Assembly: GCA_016927595.1 (NCBI GenBank)
Contig: JAFGMI010000024.1
Coordinates: 1-64,000 of the forward strand
From: Melioribacteraceae bacterium
Lineage (GTDB): Bacteria > Bacteroidota > Ignavibacteria > Ignavibacteriales > Melioribacteraceae
Direction: 5' to 3'
DNA: 64,000 nucleotides
The translations under genes were made by a program, and so were the position numbers. Positions 8,412 to 21,784 of this stretch are shown piece by piece; within the stretch, counting starts at the first letter, position 1, and each line of letters starts with the position of its first letter. The notes under the pieces were generated by a model. The model had not been told where the DNA came from. It saw only the letters and a program-made list of their open reading frames with translations, and searched no databases.

Positions 8412-11400
8412 ATGAGGTTAAGAACTCAAGAAGCTAAAATAAAACAGATCGATAAGCTAACCATTAGTCTGGCTAGTCCCGATGATATATTATCCAGATC
8501 ACACGGTGAAGTAACTAAACCAGAGACGATTAACTACAGATCGTTCAGACCCGAGAAAGACGGTTTATTCTGCGAGAAAATATTCGGACCGGTTAAAGAC
8601 TGGGAGTGTGCCTGTGGTAAATATAAAGGCATAAGATATAAAGGTATCGTGTGCGACAGATGCGGTGTTGAAGTTACTCTGAAAAGTGTAAGAAGAGAAA
8701 GGATGGGTCATATCTCTCTGGCTGTCCCCGTTGTTCATATCTGGTTCTTCAAAGCGCTTCCGTCAAAAATTGGTAATATAATCGGAATGACGACAAAAGA
8801 GCTGGAGAAGATTATTTATTATGAATCGTATGTTGTTATTAATCCGGGTCCTACTGGTCTTAAAGAAAAAGATCTTATCTCCGAAGACCAGTACTTCGAA
8901 ATTTTAAGCACCCTTTCTCACGATAACGATTCGCTTGAAGATAATGACCCGAATAAATTTCTTGCAAAAATTGGCGGCGAAGCCGTTAAGCAACTTCTGA
9001 AAAGTATTAATGTGGAAAATACTTTTCAAATTCTTAAAGCTCAACTCGCTACGGAGACTTCCCAACAGAAAAGAAATGATCTTCTGAAACGACTCCGTGT
9101 ACTCGAAGCGTTCAGAGAACATGAAGAGAAAGTCCCCAACAAGCCCGAATGGATGGTAATGAGTGTAGTCCCGGTTATTCCGCCGGAATTAAGACCGCTT
9201 GTTCCGCTCGAAGGAGGAAGGTTTGCAACGAGCGATCTTAACGATCTCTACAGAAGGGTTATTATAAGAAACAACAGACTTAAAAGACTAATAGATATTA
9301 AAGCTCCTGAAGTGATTTTAAGGAATGAGAAGAGAATGCTCCAGGAAGCAGTAGATGCCCTGTTCGACAATTCCAGAAGAGCAAGTGCAGTACGAAGCGA
9401 TGGCAACAGACCTCTTAAATCATTAAGTGATATGCTTAAGGGAAAGCAGGGACGTTTCAGACAGAACCTGCTTGGTAAAAGGGTGGATTATTCCGGTCGA
9501 TCTGTAATTGTGGTCGGACCCGAATTAAAACTTCATCAGTGTGGTTTGCCCAAGGATATGGCGGTTGAATTGTTTAAACCTTTCATTATCAGAAAGCTTA
9601 TTGAGAGAGGACACTTTAAAACAGTTAAGAGTGCAAGAAAAGCTGTTGACAGAAAAGATCCGGTTATTTGGGATATACTTGAAAAATTGATACAGGGTCA
9701 TCCTGTGCTTTTAAACCGTGCCCCTACTCTTCACAGACTCGGTATTCAGGCATTTCAGCCGTTATTGATAGACGGTAAAGCAATACAGCTTCATCCAATG
9801 GTTTGTACGGCATTTAATGCTGACTTCGACGGTGACCAGATGGCGGTACATGTCCCGTTGTCTTACGAGGCACAGTTGGAGGCTTCGTTGTTAATGCTTT
9901 CAAGCCACAACATACTATCGCCGCAGAATGGCAGTCCTATTGTAGTCCCTACACAGGATATTGTACTTGGCTGTTATTACCTGACTAAGGTTAAACATGG
10001 TGCTAAAGGCGAGGGAATGATATTCAGTGATCCCGAAGAAGCAATAATTGCTTACGATACAAAAGTTGTTGAGCTACATGCAAAAGTTAAAGTGAAAATT
10101 GATGATAAATTTTATGACACAACCATCGGAAGAATAATTTTCAACCAGATCGTTCCCAAAGAAATGGGTTACTGGAATGAACTGCTGGTTAAAAAAGTAT
10201 TCAGCGGATTTATTTATAAAATGTTTATAAAGCTGGGGAATGTTGTAACTGCTAAATTTCTTGATGATCTGAAAGCCCTTGGGTACAGGTATTCTACCGC
10301 TGCTGGTATCTCTATCAGTTACAGTGATATGCTTATCCCGGACGAAAAAGTAAACCTTATTGAAGAATCGAACAAAAAAGTTTCATCGATTCTTAATGAA
10401 CACGAACAGGGTCTTATAACAGACGCTGAACGTTATAATAAGATAATAGACGTTTGGACACATACGACAAATAATGTTAGTAAAACTTTGATGGATAAAA
10501 TCCGTTCCGATCAAAACGGATTCAATTCGCTTCACATGATGGTCGATTCGGGCGCCAGAGGTTCGCAGGAACAAGTTAGACAGCTGGCAGGAATGCGCGG
10601 TTTGATGATGAAGCCCCAGAAGAGTTTAACCGGTCAATCGGGTGAAATTATCGAGAACCCTATTGTCGCCAACTTTAAAGAAGGCTTGTCGGTGCTCGAA
10701 TACTTTATTTCTACTCACGGTGCCCGTAAAGGTCTCGCAGATACGGCATTAAAAACTGCTGACGCCGGTTACCTTACAAGAAGATTGTGCGACGTGGCGC
10801 AGGATGTAATTATTTCTGAAGAAGACTGCGGTACGATCAGAGGTGTTTATATATCGGCACTGAAGGACGTTGAACTTGAAAGAGAACCGCTTGCCGAAAG
10901 AATTACAGGACGGGTTGCGCAGGAAGATATTTACGATCCGAGAAACGATGAAATTATTATCGAAGCAGGCGAGTTGATCGATGAGGAAATTGCAGAGCGT
11001 ATAGACGATGCGTTAATAGATTCTGTTTATATAAGGACTGTTCTGACATGCGAATCGAAACGAGGCGTCTGTGCCAAGTGCTATGGTAGAAATTTAACTA
11101 CCGGTCACCTGGTGGAAATTGGCGAAGCTGTTGGTATTATAGCTGCACAGTCTATCGGCGAACCAGGTACACAGCTGACACTTAGAACTTTCCACCTCGG
11201 CGGTACTTCATCCCGTATTGCTTCACAGTCTCAGGTTGATTCCAACATAGACGGTATTGTTAAATTCGACAAAATAAATTTTGTTGAAAAGACAGACTTT
11301 TTCGGGAAAGTTAAGGTCGTAACCGGTCGCCGTGGTTCAATGGGTATTTTTGATGAGGATGACAGGCAGCTGAAGAAATTCGATATTCCGTACGGCGCTG

Positions 11401-12665
11401 AGCTTATGGTTAATGATAACGCCAAAGTGAAAAAAGGTCAGCCGCTATATAACCACGATCCGTATAATGCAGTTATCTTAACTGATACGGGCGGAACGGT
11501 TTCGTTTATTGATCTGGTAGAAAACGTTACTTACCAGCAAATTGCTGACGAACAGACCGGTCACGTTCAGAAAGTTATTATTGAATCAAAGGATAAAAAT
11601 TTAACACCAAGCATTTTGGTAACTGATAACAAGGGTAATGAAAAAGTATTCAACCTGCCGACCAGGGCTTATCTTTCGGTAGACGAAAACGAAACCATTC
11701 AACCGGGTACAATACTGGCAAAGATTTCTAAATCAGCTGCTAAAAGTAGGGATATTACCGGTGGTCTTCCGAGGGTCACAGAATTATTTGAAGCAAGAAG
11801 CCCGCACGATCCTGCTATAGTTTCGGAGATAGAGGGTGTTGTTAAGTTCGGTGCTAAGAAGAAAGGTTCGCGTGAAATTATAATTGAATCACTCGATGGA
11901 ATGGATCAGAAAGTCTACTCGGTTCCTTACGGTAAACATATACTTGTACAAGAAGGCGATGAAATACCTGCTGGTGAAAAAATTACCGACGGACCGATTG
12001 ATCCTCATGATATTCTAAAGATAAAAGGTACAAACGCTGTTCAGGAATATCTTGTTAATGAGATTCAGGAAGTCTATCGTTTGCAGGGTGTTAAAATAAA
12101 TGATAAACATATCGAGGTTATCGTAAAGCAAATGCTTCAGAAACTTAGAATCATTTCTGCTGGTGATACCAAATTTATTGATGAAGATTACATTGACAGG
12201 GTACGAGTAGTTGACGAGAATGATAAAATCAGAGGAATGGTATATATTGAAAATCCGGGTCAATCAAGGTATCATCCCGGGCAACTTATTTCTCGTGCTA
12301 AATCCAGAGAAATGAATGCCGATCTATCCCGGAAAAGTAAGGAGCAATTGGAAGTAAGAGATGCTGAACCTGCAACATTCGATAACGTTTTATTAGGTAT
12401 TACTCAGGCTGCACTTTCAACAGAAAGTTTCATTTCTGCGGCATCGTTCCAGGAAACTACAAAAGTATTGACAAATGCTGCTACTGAAGCTAGGGCGGAT
12501 TTCCTGAACGGATTGAAAGAAAATGTTGTAATGGGACACCTTATTCCTGCTGGGACGGGTCTCAAGAAGTATAATAACATCATCTTAGCAAGTGAAGAAG
12601 TACAGGAATCAATTGAAACCGAGGCGTCTAAATCTGAAGAAAGGGAAGCAACTAAATCGTTGTAA
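8412..12665 (+). CDS. rpoC: DNA-directed RNA polymerase subunit beta'
   Basis: 1417 residues. The N-terminal zinc ribbon uses Cys66, Cys68, Cys81 and Cys84. The catalytic magnesium loop NADFDGD is at residues 469-475. A second zinc site is formed by Cys806, Cys880, Cys887 and Cys890. The trigger-loop region includes [15 protein letters not shown]. The last ~25 residues are a Glu/Ser/Lys-rich tail. AAAGGAG lies 14-8 bases upstream of the ATG. Last gene before the str-operon promoter. Confidence 0.98.
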   Translation: MRLRTQEAKIKQIDKLTISLASPDDILSRSHGEVTKPETINYRSFRPEKDGLFCEKIFGPVKDWECACGKYKGIRYKGIVCDRCGVEVTLKSVRRERMGHISLAVPVVHIWFFKALPSKIGNIIGMTTKELEKIIYYESYVVINPGPTGLKEKDLISEDQYFEILSTLSHDNDSLEDNDPNKFLAKIGGEAVKQLLKSINVENTFQILKAQLATETSQQKRNDLLKRLRVLEAFREHEEKVPNKPEWMVMSVVPVIPPELRPLVPLEGGRFATSDLNDLYRRVIIRNNRLKRLIDIKAPEVILRNEKRMLQEAVDALFDNSRRASAVRSDGNRPLKSLSDMLKGKQGRFRQNLLGKRVDYSGRSVIVVGPELKLHQCGLPKDMAVELFKPFIIRKLIERGHFKTVKSARKAVDRKDPVIWDILEKLIQGHPVLLNRAPTLHRLGIQAFQPLLIDGKAIQLHPMVCTAFNADFDGDQMAVHVPLSYEAQLEASLLMLSSHNILSPQNGSPIVVPTQDIVLGCYYLTKVKHGAKGEGMIFSDPEEAIIAYDTKVVELHAKVKVKIDDKFYDTTIGRIIFNQIVPKEMGYWNELLVKKVFSGFIYKMFIKLGNVVTAKFLDDLKALGYRYSTAAGISISYSDMLIPDEKVNLIEESNKKVSSILNEHEQGLITDAERYNKIIDVWTHTTNNVSKTLMDKIRSDQNGFNSLHMMVDSGARGSQEQVRQLAGMRGLMMKPQKSLTGQSGEIIENPIVANFKEGLSVLEYFISTHGARKGLADTALKTADAGYLTRRLCDVAQDVIISEEDCGTIRGVYISALKDVELEREPLAERITGRVAQEDIYDPRNDEIIIEAGELIDEEIAERIDDALIDSVYIRTVLTCESKRGVCAKCYGRNLTTGHLVEIGEAVGIIAAQSIGEPGTQLTLRTFHLGGTSSRIASQSQVDSNIDGIVKFDKINFVEKTDFFGKVKVVTGRRGSMGIFDEDDRQLKKFDIPYGAELMVNDNAKVKKGQPLYNHDPYNAVILTDTGGTVSFIDLVENVTYQQIADEQTGHVQKVIIESKDKNLTPSILVTDNKGNEKVFNLPTRAYLSVDENETIQPGTILAKISKSAAKSRDITGGLPRVTELFEARSPHDPAIVSEIEGVVKFGAKKKGSREIIIESLDGMDQKVYSVPYGKHILVQEGDEIPAGEKITDGPIDPHDILKIKGTNAVQEYLVNEIQEVYRLQGVKINDKHIEVIVKQMLQKLRIISAGDTKFIDEDYIDRVRVVDENDKIRGMVYIENPGQSRYHPGQLISRAKSREMNADLSRKSKEQLEVRDAEPATFDNVLLGITQAALSTESFISAASFQETTKVLTNAATEARADFLNGLKENVVMGHLIPAGTGLKKYNNIILASEEVQESIETEASKSEEREATKSL

Positions 12666-12692
12666 AATCAATTGAAAACAGGATTTAGTTTC

Positions 12693-12721
12693 TTGACATT
12701 ACATAATAAAACTGCTAAATT
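12693..12721 (+). promoter_or_regulatory. Probable promoter of the str operon
   Basis: TTGACA at 12693-12698 is a perfect -35 box. A 17-base spacer leads to TAAATT at 12716-12721, with an extended -10 TGC just before it. It lies in the 102-base gap between rpoC and rpsL, which lacks an obvious terminator, so it would add to read-through from rpoC. Confidence 0.55.
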
Positions 12722-12767
12722 GAGAGTCTGAATTTTTAAGCACTTTATTTTAAATGGAGGTGTTTTA

Positions 12768-13142
12768 GTGCCAACAATAAACCAGTTGGTTAGGAAAGGA
12801 AGAAAGGTAATTACTTCGAAAAACAAAGCCCCGGCTTTGGACGCATGCCCGCAGAAAAGAGGCGTGTGTACTCGAGTTTATACCACAACGCCTAAAAAAC
12901 CAAACTCTGCTCTTCGTAAAGTTGCCAGGGTGAGGTTGACAAATCAAATTGAGGTTACTGCCTATATACCCGGTGAAGGTCATAATCTGCAGGAACACTC
13001 AATCGTGTTGATAAGAGGCGGCAGAGTTAAAGATTTACCCGGTGTACGTTATCATATAATCAGAGGTACATTGGATACAAGCGGCGTGGAAGATAGAAAA
13101 AAAGGTCGCTCTAAATATGGTGCAAAAAAACCTAAAAAGTAA
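12768..13142 (+). CDS. rpsL: 30S ribosomal protein S12
   Basis: 124 residues, with the S12 signatures [20 protein letters not shown] and [16 protein letters not shown]. The lysines whose changes give streptomycin resistance in other species (in PKKPNS and RVKDLPG) are wild type. The start is GTG 12768, with TGGAGGTG 6 bases upstream. S12 sits at the decoding centre. First gene of rpsL-rpsG-fusA-tuf. Confidence 0.97.
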   Translation: MPTINQLVRKGRKVITSKNKAPALDACPQKRGVCTRVYTTTPKKPNSALRKVARVRLTNQIEVTAYIPGEGHNLQEHSIVLIRGGRVKDLPGVRYHIIRGTLDTSGVEDRKKGRSKYGAKKPKK

Positions 13143-13152
13143 TTAGAGTATT

Positions 13153-13620
13153 ATGAGAAAGAGAAGAGCTGAAAAGAGGTACATTAAACCTGATCCAAAG
13201 TATAATGATTTACTTGTTTCGAAGTTTATCAATTATATGATGTGGGACGGTAAAAAGTCAACTTCAAGACAAATGATCTATGAATGTTTCGACATTGTAG
13301 AAAAGCGTACTAAGAAACCCGCTATGGATGTATTTAAAAAAGCGGTCAGCAACGTTCAGCCCATGGTTGAGGTTAGAAGCCGCAGGGTTGGTGGCGCTAC
13401 TTATCAGGTGCCTATGGAAGTTAGACAGGAAAGAAGAATCGCATTAGCTTTGAGATGGATTAGAAATTATTCGAGAGACAGAAAAGATAAATCCATGGCT
13501 CAGAAGCTTGCTGCTGAACTAATCGCTGCTTCTAATGGCGAGGGGTCTTCGGTAAAGAAAAAAGATGATACTCACAGAATGGCTGAAGCAAACAAAGCGT
13601 TTGCTCACTTTAAGTGGTAG
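13153..13620 (+). CDS. rpsG: 30S ribosomal protein S7
   Basis: 155 residues: MRKRRAEKR start, KFINYMMWDGKKS, the VRSRRVGGATYQVPMEVR beta-hairpin that contacts E-site tRNA, and a C-terminal KAFAHFKW. S7 nucleates assembly of the 30S head. It starts 10 bases after rpsL; TAGAG is the only visible ribosome-binding element, which suits translational coupling. Confidence 0.97.
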   Translation: MRKRRAEKRYIKPDPKYNDLLVSKFINYMMWDGKKSTSRQMIYECFDIVEKRTKKPAMDVFKKAVSNVQPMVEVRSRRVGGATYQVPMEVRQERRIALALRWIRNYSRDRKDKSMAQKLAAELIAASNGEGSSVKKKDDTHRMAEANKAFAHFKW

Positions 13621-13637
13621 GGAAGGAAGAAAATTAG

Positions 13638-15737
13638 ATGTCCGCGAAACGGGTTGACATATCGAATGTTAGGAATATCGGCATAATGGCTCATATTGAT
13701 GCCGGCAAGACTACGACAACCGAAAGAATATTATTCTATACAGGTAAAGTACACAGATTGGGTGAAGTACACGACGGCGCTGCAACAATGGACTGGATGG
13801 AACAGGAGAAAGAGAGAGGTATTACTATTACCAGCGCTGCAACAACTGCTTATTGGAAAGATCATCAGATCAATATTATAGATACACCCGGGCACGTTGA
13901 TTTTACAGTTGAAGTTGAGAGATCCCTGAGGGTTTTGGACGGTGCTATTGCGCTTTTCTGTGCTGTTGGTGGTGTTGAACCTCAGTCGGAAACAGTTTGG
14001 AGACAGGCTGATAAATATAAGGTTCCCAGAATTGCGTTCGTTAATAAAATGGATCGTATAGGTGCTGACTTTTATCATGCAGTGGATATGATGAGAGAAA
14101 GACTGGGTGCTAATGCTGTTCCGATAACACTGCCGATCGGCGAAGGTGATTTATTCGCCGGCGTTATTGATCTTATGACGATGAAAGCAAGAATGTATCA
14201 TGAGGAATCGCAAGGTGCGACATTTGAAGATATTGATATTCCGGTAGATTTGATCCCGACGGCAAATAAGTACAGAACGTTGATGCTTGAATCTGTTAGT
14301 GAAGTCGACGATACGCTGCTCGAAAAGTATCTTGAAGGTGAAGAAATTTCCGAAGCTGAGGTAAAAGCTGTATTGCGTGAAGCTACTATTCAGCTGAAAA
14401 TTGTTCCGGTTCTTTGCGGTTCATCCTTTAAAAACAAAGGGGTTCAAAAACTTCTGGACTCTGTTGTAGAGTTTTTACCCGCACCGAATGATGTGGGCGA
14501 ATTACATGCACATCACATTCATAAAAATGATGATGTTGTAAGAAAAATTGATGAAAATGAAAAGTTTGCTGCTCTGGCATTTAAAATAATGACCGATCCT
14601 TATGTAGGTAAATTAACTTATGTGAGAGTCTATTCGGGCAAATTAGCCGCGGGCAGTTATATATTTAATTCCATCTCCGACAAGAAAGAAAGGGTTGGCA
14701 GAATTCTCTTAATGCACGCAAACAGAAGAGAGGATATGGAGGAGATCAGAGCCGGGGATATAGCAGCAATTGTCGGATTGAAACATACAAGAACCGGTGA
14801 TACTTTATGCACATCTGATGATGCTGTCATTCTTGAAAAAATGGCTTTCCCCGAACCGGTTATTCAAATTGCAATTGAGCCGAAAACGAAAGCCGATCAG
14901 GATAAATTGTCTGAATCTCTAGCGAAATTATCAGACGAAGATCCTACATTCAAAGTAAAGGTGGATGAAGAAACAGGTCAGACTTTAATAAGCGGAATGG
15001 GCGAACTTCACCTTGAAATTCTTGTAGATAGAATGAAAAGAGAATTTAAGGTTGAAGCCAATGTGGGAAAACCACAGGTTGCTTACAGAGAAACTATTTC
15101 TGAAACTGTTCAGTCTGAAGGTAAATTTGTAAAACAATCGGGTGGCCGCGGGAAATACGGTCATGTCTGGATAGAATTATCGCCTAATGAACCAGGTAAA
15201 GGCTACGAATTTGAAAATGCAATTGTGGGCGGAGTTATACCGAAAGAGTATATCAATCCGGTATCGAACGGTATTCAGGAATCTATGAGAAACGGTGTTA
15301 TTGCAGGATATCCTGTAGTAGACGTTAAAGTGAAACTGTACGACGGTTCTTATCATGATGTTGACTCGGACGAAATTTCATTTAAAGTTGCTGGTTCTAT
15401 GGCATTCAGGCAAGGTGCGTTGAAAGCCAAGCCTAAATTGCTCGAACCTCTTATGAAAATCGAAATAATAACTCCCGAAGAATACATGGGAGACGTTATG
15501 GGTGACCTTAATTCAAGAAGAGGCAAAATTGAAGGTTTTATGGCACGCCGGGATGCTCAGGTAATAAGAGGTACAGTGCCTTTGGCTTCGATGTTTGGTT
15601 ATGCCACCACATTACGTTCGATGACGCAGGGAAGAGCTATTTACACGATGCAGTTCTCGCATTATGCTGAAGCTCCGAAATCGGTTGCCGATGAATTATC
15701 GGAAAAATTATCAAATAAAAAGTTAGAAACAGCATAA
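13638..15737 (+). CDS. fusA: Elongation factor G
   Basis: 699 residues, the usual EF-G length. The GTPase motifs are complete: [15 protein letters not shown] (G1), RGITITSAA (G2), DTPGHVDFT (G3) and NKMDR (G4). Domain IV contains [14 protein letters not shown], and domain V ends with the QFSHYAEAP segment. It drives tRNA-mRNA translocation. GGAAGG lies upstream of the ATG, 18 bases after rpsG. A single copy is seen in this window. Confidence 0.98.
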   Translation: MSAKRVDISNVRNIGIMAHIDAGKTTTTERILFYTGKVHRLGEVHDGAATMDWMEQEKERGITITSAATTAYWKDHQINIIDTPGHVDFTVEVERSLRVLDGAIALFCAVGGVEPQSETVWRQADKYKVPRIAFVNKMDRIGADFYHAVDMMRERLGANAVPITLPIGEGDLFAGVIDLMTMKARMYHEESQGATFEDIDIPVDLIPTANKYRTLMLESVSEVDDTLLEKYLEGEEISEAEVKAVLREATIQLKIVPVLCGSSFKNKGVQKLLDSVVEFLPAPNDVGELHAHHIHKNDDVVRKIDENEKFAALAFKIMTDPYVGKLTYVRVYSGKLAAGSYIFNSISDKKERVGRILLMHANRREDMEEIRAGDIAAIVGLKHTRTGDTLCTSDDAVILEKMAFPEPVIQIAIEPKTKADQDKLSESLAKLSDEDPTFKVKVDEETGQTLISGMGELHLEILVDRMKREFKVEANVGKPQVAYRETISETVQSEGKFVKQSGGRGKYGHVWIELSPNEPGKGYEFENAIVGGVIPKEYINPVSNGIQESMRNGVIAGYPVVDVKVKLYDGSYHDVDSDEISFKVAGSMAFRQGALKAKPKLLEPLMKIEIITPEEYMGDVMGDLNSRRGKIEGFMARRDAQVIRGTVPLASMFGYATTLRSMTQGRAIYTMQFSHYAEAPKSVADELSEKLSNKKLETA

Positions 15738-15769
15738 ATATCAATTAGAAATAACAAGGAGTAATCTCG

Positions 15770-16978
<1,209 letters not shown>

Positions 16979-16987
16979 TTAAATTTA

Positions 16988-17015
16988 TCCCGGTTCTCGT
17001 AGCCGGGAATTATTT
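16988..17015 (+). terminator. Hairpin between tuf and rpsJ (possible attenuator)
   Basis: TCCCGGTT pairs with AGCCGGGA around a 5-base loop (16988-17008, 8 bp with one G-T pair), followed by ATTATTTTT. It lies at the border of the str and S10 operons and ends just before the rpsJ ribosome-binding site. No new promoter was seen after it, so it probably terminates only in part. Confidence 0.55.
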
Positions 17016-17032
17016 TTCAGGAGAGTTATAAA

Positions 17033-17341
17033 TTGGCTGGTCAAAAGATAAGAATCAAATTAAAATCATACGATCATATATTGATTGATAAATCTACAGA
17101 AAAGATCATTAAAACGGTGAAAAGTACCGGCGCTGTTGTTTCAGGACCTATTCCGCTGCCAACAAAAAGATCGGTATACACTGTTTTGCGCTCTCCGCAC
17201 GTTGACAAAAAGTCAAGAGAACAATTTGAAATAAGAGCACATAAAAGAATTATTGATATTCATAATTCAAATAACAAAACCGTCGATTCACTGAGTAAAT
17301 TAGAGATTCCGGCGGGTGTTGATATAGAGATTAAGTTATAG
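17033..17341 (+). CDS. rpsJ: 30S ribosomal protein S10 (NusE)
   Basis: 102 residues, typical S10: [49 protein letters not shown] and a VDIEIKL end. The start is TTG 17033 with CAGGAGAG 8-15 bases upstream. S10 is a 30S head protein and also the NusE antitermination factor that can bind NusG. First gene of the S10 cluster. Confidence 0.96.
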   Translation: MAGQKIRIKLKSYDHILIDKSTEKIIKTVKSTGAVVSGPIPLPTKRSVYTVLRSPHVDKKSREQFEIRAHKRIIDIHNSNNKTVDSLSKLEIPAGVDIEIKL

Positions 17342-17350
17342 GAATATAAA

Positions 17351-17971
17351 ATGCCTGGTTTGTTAGGAAAAAAATTGGGAATGACGAGTGTTTATACTGC
17401 GGACGGTCAGGTTGTACCTGTTACCGTAATTGAAACAGGACCCTGCAGCGTACTTGCTGTTAGAACAAAAGAAAAAGACGGATACGATGCTTTACAGTTA
17501 GGATTCGGACTAAAGAAGGAAAAACATCTTAGAAAACCTGAAAAGGGTTTTTATGAGAAAGTAAAGTTAACTCCGGCAGCTGTTTTGAGAGAGTTTAAGA
17601 ATTTCGACACTGCTCAATATAAAGTTGGCGACACAATTTCCGTTGATATTTTTACTGTTGGTGATAAAGTAAAAGTAACGGGTAAGTCGAAAGGGAAAGG
17701 CTTTCAAGGTGTTATGAGAAGACACGGATTCGGCGGAGTAGGCGGTACAACCCACGGACAAAGCGACAGACTGAGAGCTCCGGGTTCAATCGGTTCAAGT
17801 TCTTATCCATCGCGGGTCTTTAAAGGTACAAGAATGGCTGGCAGAACCGGGAATCAGAGTACTACAATTGCCGGATCAAAGGTCGTTAAAGTTATTCCCG
17901 AGAAAAATTTACTGTTAGTTAAAGGCGCTGTCCCCGGATCTGTGAACAGCATAGTTGAAATTAAAAAGTAA
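17351..17971 (+). CDS. rplC: 50S ribosomal protein L3
   Basis: 206 residues with MPGLLGKKLGMTSVYTADG at the start, the KGKGFQGVMRRHGFGG loop, GQSDRLRAPGSIGSSSYPSRV, and a VPGSVNSIVEIKK end. L3 reaches the peptidyl-transferase centre. It begins 10 bases after rpsJ with AGGAAT upstream. Confidence 0.97.
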   Translation: MPGLLGKKLGMTSVYTADGQVVPVTVIETGPCSVLAVRTKEKDGYDALQLGFGLKKEKHLRKPEKGFYEKVKLTPAAVLREFKNFDTAQYKVGDTISVDIFTVGDKVKVTGKSKGKGFQGVMRRHGFGGVGGTTHGQSDRLRAPGSIGSSSYPSRVFKGTRMAGRTGNQSTTIAGSKVVKVIPEKNLLLVKGAVPGSVNSIVEIKK

Positions 17972-17982
17972 GTGGTTGAGTG

Positions 17983-18609
17983 ATGAAATTAGATGTCTTT
18001 AAAATAGATGGTACAAAATCTGGCGAATCGGTTGAATTATCAGATAAAATATTTGCCATCGAACCAAATGATCACGTTATCTACTTGTCTGTAAAAGCAT
18101 ATCTCGCAAATCAAAGACAGGGTACTCATAAAACTAAAGAGAGAAGCGAGGTTAGCGGCGGCGGGAAAAAGCCATGGAGACAAAAGGGTAGGGGTACTGC
18201 AAGAGCAGGCACAACCCGTTCACCTTTATGGATCGGCGGCGGTACGATTTTCGGTCCGAAGCCAAGAAATTACAGGCAGAAGCTTAATAAGAAAGTAAAC
18301 CGACTCGCAAGAATGTCTGCCTTATCTATTAAAGCCAAGAGCGATCAGATTGTGGTTGTGGAGGATTTCAATTTTGACGAACCAAAAACGAAAAACTTCT
18401 CGGAAATTCTAAGCGCGTTAAATCTTTCAGGAAAGAAAACCCTGGTACTTACGAACGGAAATCAGATTAATGTGCATAAATCAGGCAGGAATATTTCAAA
18501 AGTGTTTGTCAAGGAAGCTGTTAAAGCATCTACATACGATTTATTGAATAACCAGGTACTCGTTCTTCAAAAAGGTGCAATTGAACTGTTAGAAAGTACA
18601 TTAAATTAA
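17983..18609 (+). CDS. rplD: 50S ribosomal protein L4
   Basis: 208 residues from ATG 17983. A GTG immediately before it (17980) would add one residue, and the ribosome-binding site (GGTTGAG) does not decide between them. Motifs include [27 protein letters not shown] and IFGPKPRNY, which line the exit tunnel. L4 represses its own operon in enterobacteria; no such leader is recognisable here. Confidence 0.96.
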   Translation: MKLDVFKIDGTKSGESVELSDKIFAIEPNDHVIYLSVKAYLANQRQGTHKTKERSEVSGGGKKPWRQKGRGTARAGTTRSPLWIGGGTIFGPKPRNYRQKLNKKVNRLARMSALSIKAKSDQIVVVEDFNFDEPKTKNFSEILSALNLSGKKTLVLTNGNQINVHKSGRNISKVFVKEAVKASTYDLLNNQVLVLQKGAIELLESTLN

Positions 18610-18626
18610 TTGGTGTTGAGGAAAAG

Positions 18627-18920
18627 ATGCATAATATTTTAATAAGACCACTGCTGACCGAAAAGATGACGGATCTTAACGAAAAATATAAACAGTACGG
18701 TTTTGTTGTTGATATAAATGCTAATAAAATTGAAATAGCAAAGGCGGTTGAGACTAAATTCGAGGTGGAAGTTGTTTCGGTAAATACTATCCGACACAAA
18801 GGTAAAACAAAAACCCAATTCACCAGGAAAGGAAAATTTTCGGGAAGAACACCAAAATATAAAAAAGCAATCGTTACATTAAAAGAAGGTCAGTCAATTG
18901 ATCTCTTTGGTGAGGTTTAG
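18627..18920 (+). CDS. rplW: 50S ribosomal protein L23
   Basis: 97 residues: [30 protein letters not shown] and the [17 protein letters not shown]-terminal strand. L23 is at the tunnel exit, where SRP, trigger factor and SecY dock. It begins 17 bases after rplD, with TTGAGG upstream. Confidence 0.96.
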   Translation: MHNILIRPLLTEKMTDLNEKYKQYGFVVDINANKIEIAKAVETKFEVEVVSVNTIRHKGKTKTQFTRKGKFSGRTPKYKKAIVTLKEGQSIDLFGEV

Positions 18921-18948
18921 AGAATAGAGGAATTGGAGCTTTTATCAA

Positions 18949-19776
18949 ATGGCAATTAGAAAATTAAAACCAAATACACCCGGAACGCGATACATGTCTA
19001 TCGCAGCTTTTGACGAAGTAACAAAAGCTACTCCAGAAAAATCTCTTACCGTGGCTCTCTCAAAAAGCGGCGGAAGAAATAATAATGGTCGCGTAACAAG
19101 CAAAGCCAGAGGTGGCGGTCATAAAAGAAGATATAGAATTATCGATTTCAAGAGAAATAAAATAAATATTCCTGCTAAAGTTTTCTCAATCGAATATGAC
19201 CCTAACAGATCTTCAAGAATCGCATTACTTCATTATGCCGATGGCGAGAAACGCTACATACTTGCTCCCGATGGATTGAAAGTCGGCGATACTATTATGT
19301 CGGGCGACAAAGCTGAAATTAAAGTCGGTAATGCGTTGAAATTGAAAGACCTGCCATTAGGCAGTTTTATCCACAACGTAGAATTGAAGCCTGGCAAAGG
19401 CGGTCAACTGGGCAGGTCAGCCGGCATGGGACTTCAGCTGATGGCTAAGGAAGGGAAATTTGCACAGGTAAAGCTTCCTTCGGGTGAAGTAAGAAATATA
19501 CAACTTGAATGTATGGCGACCTATGGTAGTGTTGGTAACTCAGATCACGAAAACATTAGTCTGGGTAAGGCAGGAAGAAGCCGATGGCTTGGAAGAAGAC
19601 CCAAGACCAGAGGAGTTGCAATGAATCCTGTAGATCACCCGATGGGTGGTGGTGAAGGAAAAACCTCAGGAGGCGGACACCCTGTTTCACCTTGGGGACA
19701 GAAAGCTAAAGGTCTTAAAACGAGGAAAAAGAAAAATCCATCAGATAAATACATAGTTAAACGAAGAAAAGCATAG
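18949..19776 (+). CDS. rplB: 50S ribosomal protein L2
   Basis: 275 residues. Signatures are [33 protein letters not shown], and the peptidyl-transferase-proximal [26 protein letters not shown] near residues 224-249, whose histidine is conserved. One of the most conserved 50S proteins, needed for subunit association. Ends 8 bases before rpsS. Confidence 0.98.
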   Translation: MAIRKLKPNTPGTRYMSIAAFDEVTKATPEKSLTVALSKSGGRNNNGRVTSKARGGGHKRRYRIIDFKRNKINIPAKVFSIEYDPNRSSRIALLHYADGEKRYILAPDGLKVGDTIMSGDKAEIKVGNALKLKDLPLGSFIHNVELKPGKGGQLGRSAGMGLQLMAKEGKFAQVKLPSGEVRNIQLECMATYGSVGNSDHENISLGKAGRSRWLGRRPKTRGVAMNPVDHPMGGGEGKTSGGGHPVSPWGQKAKGLKTRKKKNPSDKYIVKRRKA

Positions 19777-19784
19777 AGTAAAAA

Positions 19785-20069
19785 ATGCCAAGATCAGTCA
19801 AAAAAGGTCCTTTTATTGATGTTAAATTGCTGAGTAAAATCAGGAAGTTAAACGACAATAATCAAAAAAAGATTGTTAAAACCTGGTCACGATCCAGCAC
19901 AATTAGTCCTGAGTTTGTGGGACATACTATTGCGGTTCATAACGGGAATAAAATGATTCCTATTTATATTTCCGAGAACATGGTTGGTCATAAATTAGGT
20001 GAATTTGCACCGACCAGGATTTTCAGAGGTCACCCAGGTACTAAAGCTGAAAAAGCTGCTAAAAAGTAA
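19785..20069 (+). CDS. rpsS: 30S ribosomal protein S19
   Basis: 94 residues: [39 protein letters not shown] and [18 protein letters not shown]19 forms a head complex with S13. There is almost no separate ribosome-binding site (TAGAGTAAAAA), which suggests coupling to rplB. Confidence 0.97.
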   Translation: MPRSVKKGPFIDVKLLSKIRKLNDNNQKKIVKTWSRSSTISPEFVGHTIAVHNGNKMIPIYISENMVGHKLGEFAPTRIFRGHPGTKAEKAAKK

Positions 20070-20093
20070 GAACAGGTTTTAAGGATTAGATAA

Positions 20094-20438
20094 ATGGAAG
20101 CTAAAGCGACTCATAAATACATAACATCATCACCAAGAAAAATGAGATTGGTGATAGATTTAATTAGAGGCAAATCGGTAGATCAGGCAATTGAGATTCT
20201 GCATTTTTCGCCGAAACACGCGTCTAATTACGCAGAAAAAGTTTTAAGATCGGCAGTTGCTAATCTGTATAACAAAGATGAAGAAACCAAGCACGAACCA
20301 TCCGATTTAATTGTCAAAGAGGCTTATGTTAATCAGGGTCCTACTTTGAAAAGGATGCTTCCTGCTCCAATGGGTAGAGCATACAGAGTTAGAAAAAGAT
20401 CAAATCATTTAACAATAGTAGTAGCGACAAAAGATTAA
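20094..20438 (+). CDS. rplV: 50S ribosomal protein L22
   Basis: 114 residues: [28 protein letters not shown], then [32 protein letters not shown], the beta-hairpin that lines the exit tunnel near L4. The ribosome-binding element is AAGGAT. It ends 14 bases before rpsC. Confidence 0.97.
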   Translation: MEAKATHKYITSSPRKMRLVIDLIRGKSVDQAIEILHFSPKHASNYAEKVLRSAVANLYNKDEETKHEPSDLIVKEAYVNQGPTLKRMLPAPMGRAYRVRKRSNHLTIVVATKD

Positions 20439-20452
20439 TATCGGAGGATTTT

Positions 20453-21094
20453 TTGGGTCAGAAAGTTAATCCAATAGGTTTTAGGGTAGGTGTTATTCGC
20501 GGTTGGGAATCCAACTGGTACGAAAGCAAGAGTTACGCACTCAAGTTGCAGGAAGACGAAAAACTTCGAAAATACGTCAGAAACAGGCTAAAAAAAGCAG
20601 GTATTAGCAGAATTATTATCGATCGTACCTCCAAAAACGTGATTCTCACCATTCACACCTCAAGACCCGGCGTAGTTATTGGTAAAAGCGGTAAAGAAAT
20701 AGCCCAGTTAGAGCAGGAATTGAAAGGGATTACCGACAAGGAAGTTAAAGTTCAGATTACTGAGATCAAAAGACCTGAACTGGATGCCAAACTGGTTGCG
20801 GATAATATTGCTTCGCAGCTGCAGGGAAGGATATCTTTCAGAAGAGCTATGAAATCGGGCATTACTGCTGCACGAAGAATGGGTGCTGAAGGCATAAGAG
20901 TTATGTGTTCGGGCAGATTAGGCGGTGCCGAAATGGCTCGGACCGAACAGTACAAAGAAGGCAGAATTCCGCTTCATACTTTAAGAGCCGATATTGATTA
21001 TGCAACATCGACTGCTCAAACAATTTACGGCTCAATCGGCATAAAAGTCTGGATTTGCCGTGGTGAAATTTTAGGTAAAAGGTTGTCAGAATAA
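20453..21094 (+). CDS. rpsC: 30S ribosomal protein S3
   Basis: 213 residues from a TTG start preceded by CGGAGGA. The product begins [19 protein letters not shown], contains the KH-domain loop [11 protein letters not shown], and has the C-terminal [23 protein letters not shown] segment. It contributes to the mRNA entry helicase site. Slightly shorter than E. coli S3, lacking an extended tail. Confidence 0.97.
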   Translation: MGQKVNPIGFRVGVIRGWESNWYESKSYALKLQEDEKLRKYVRNRLKKAGISRIIIDRTSKNVILTIHTSRPGVVIGKSGKEIAQLEQELKGITDKEVKVQITEIKRPELDAKLVADNIASQLQGRISFRRAMKSGITAARRMGAEGIRVMCSGRLGGAEMARTEQYKEGRIPLHTLRADIDYATSTAQTIYGSIGIKVWICRGEILGKRLSE

Positions 21095-21115
21095 AGATTT
21101 GCAGGAGTTATTCTC

Positions 21116-21535
21116 ATGTTAATGCCCAAAAGAGTAAAATACAGAAAGTCACATAGAGGCAGAAGAACCGGTAAAGCCCACAGAGGAAGTAGTGTAAATT
21201 TCGGTGATTTCGGATTAAAAGCCCTCGACGCTGCATGGATTACCAGCAGACAAATTGAAGCATGTCGTGTTGCTATAACGCGAACAATGAAAAGAGACGG
21301 TAAAGTTTGGATCCGAGTATTTCCTGATAAACCTGTTTCCAAGAAGCCTCTTGAAACAAGAATGGGTAAAGGTAAAGGAAACCCTGAATTCTGGGTTGCC
21401 GTTGTTAAACCGGGCAGAATACTGTTTGAAGTTTCGGGTGTACCGAGAGAAGTGGCAGAAAAAGCATTTAAACTGGCTTCAAACAAATTGCCTATAAAAA
21501 CAAAAGTAGCTGTAAGACCCGACTACGAAAATTAA
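21116..21535 (+). CDS. rplP: 50S ribosomal protein L16
   Basis: 139 residues, with [16 protein letters not shown], the [25 protein letters not shown] core and [25 protein letters not shown] about 8 bases upstream supports ATG 21116 over the second ATG six bases later. L16 is near the A-site tRNA on the 50S. Confidence 0.97.
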   Translation: MLMPKRVKYRKSHRGRRTGKAHRGSSVNFGDFGLKALDAAWITSRQIEACRVAITRTMKRDGKVWIRVFPDKPVSKKPLETRMGKGKGNPEFWVAVVKPGRILFEVSGVPREVAEKAFKLASNKLPIKTKVAVRPDYEN

Positions 21536-21552
21536 TTATTGAAGGTTTAGAA

Positions 21553-21768
21553 ATGAAGATCTACGAAATACGCGAAATGTCGAATGAAGAAATAATTAAA
21601 AGAATTCAGGAAGAGGAGGCTAACCTTCTTGATTTGAGATTCCAGCATGAAATGAAGAATTTAACCAATACATCCAAACTTAAATTAGTTAAGAAAGATA
21701 TTGCGATGATGAAGACGATTCTTAACGAGAGAGAGCGCGGAATCAATAAGAAAGCTGAAAAAAACTAG
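21553..21768 (+). CDS. rpmC: 50S ribosomal protein L29
   Basis: 71 residues, two-helix L29 fold: MKIYEIREMSNEEIIKRIQE, DLRFQHEMKNLTNTSKLKLVKKDIAMMKTILNERE. It sits at the tunnel exit beside L23. GAAGG lies upstream of the ATG. Confidence 0.95.
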   Translation: MKIYEIREMSNEEIIKRIQEEEANLLDLRFQHEMKNLTNTSKLKLVKKDIAMMKTILNERERGINKKAEKN

Positions 21769-21784
21769 GAGCAGATAAAGTTTT

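Noticed and set aside
21025-21486. 153-codon minus-strand frame over rpsC and rplP
   Set aside because: Antisense to two ribosomal-protein genes with no recognisable protein or start signal.
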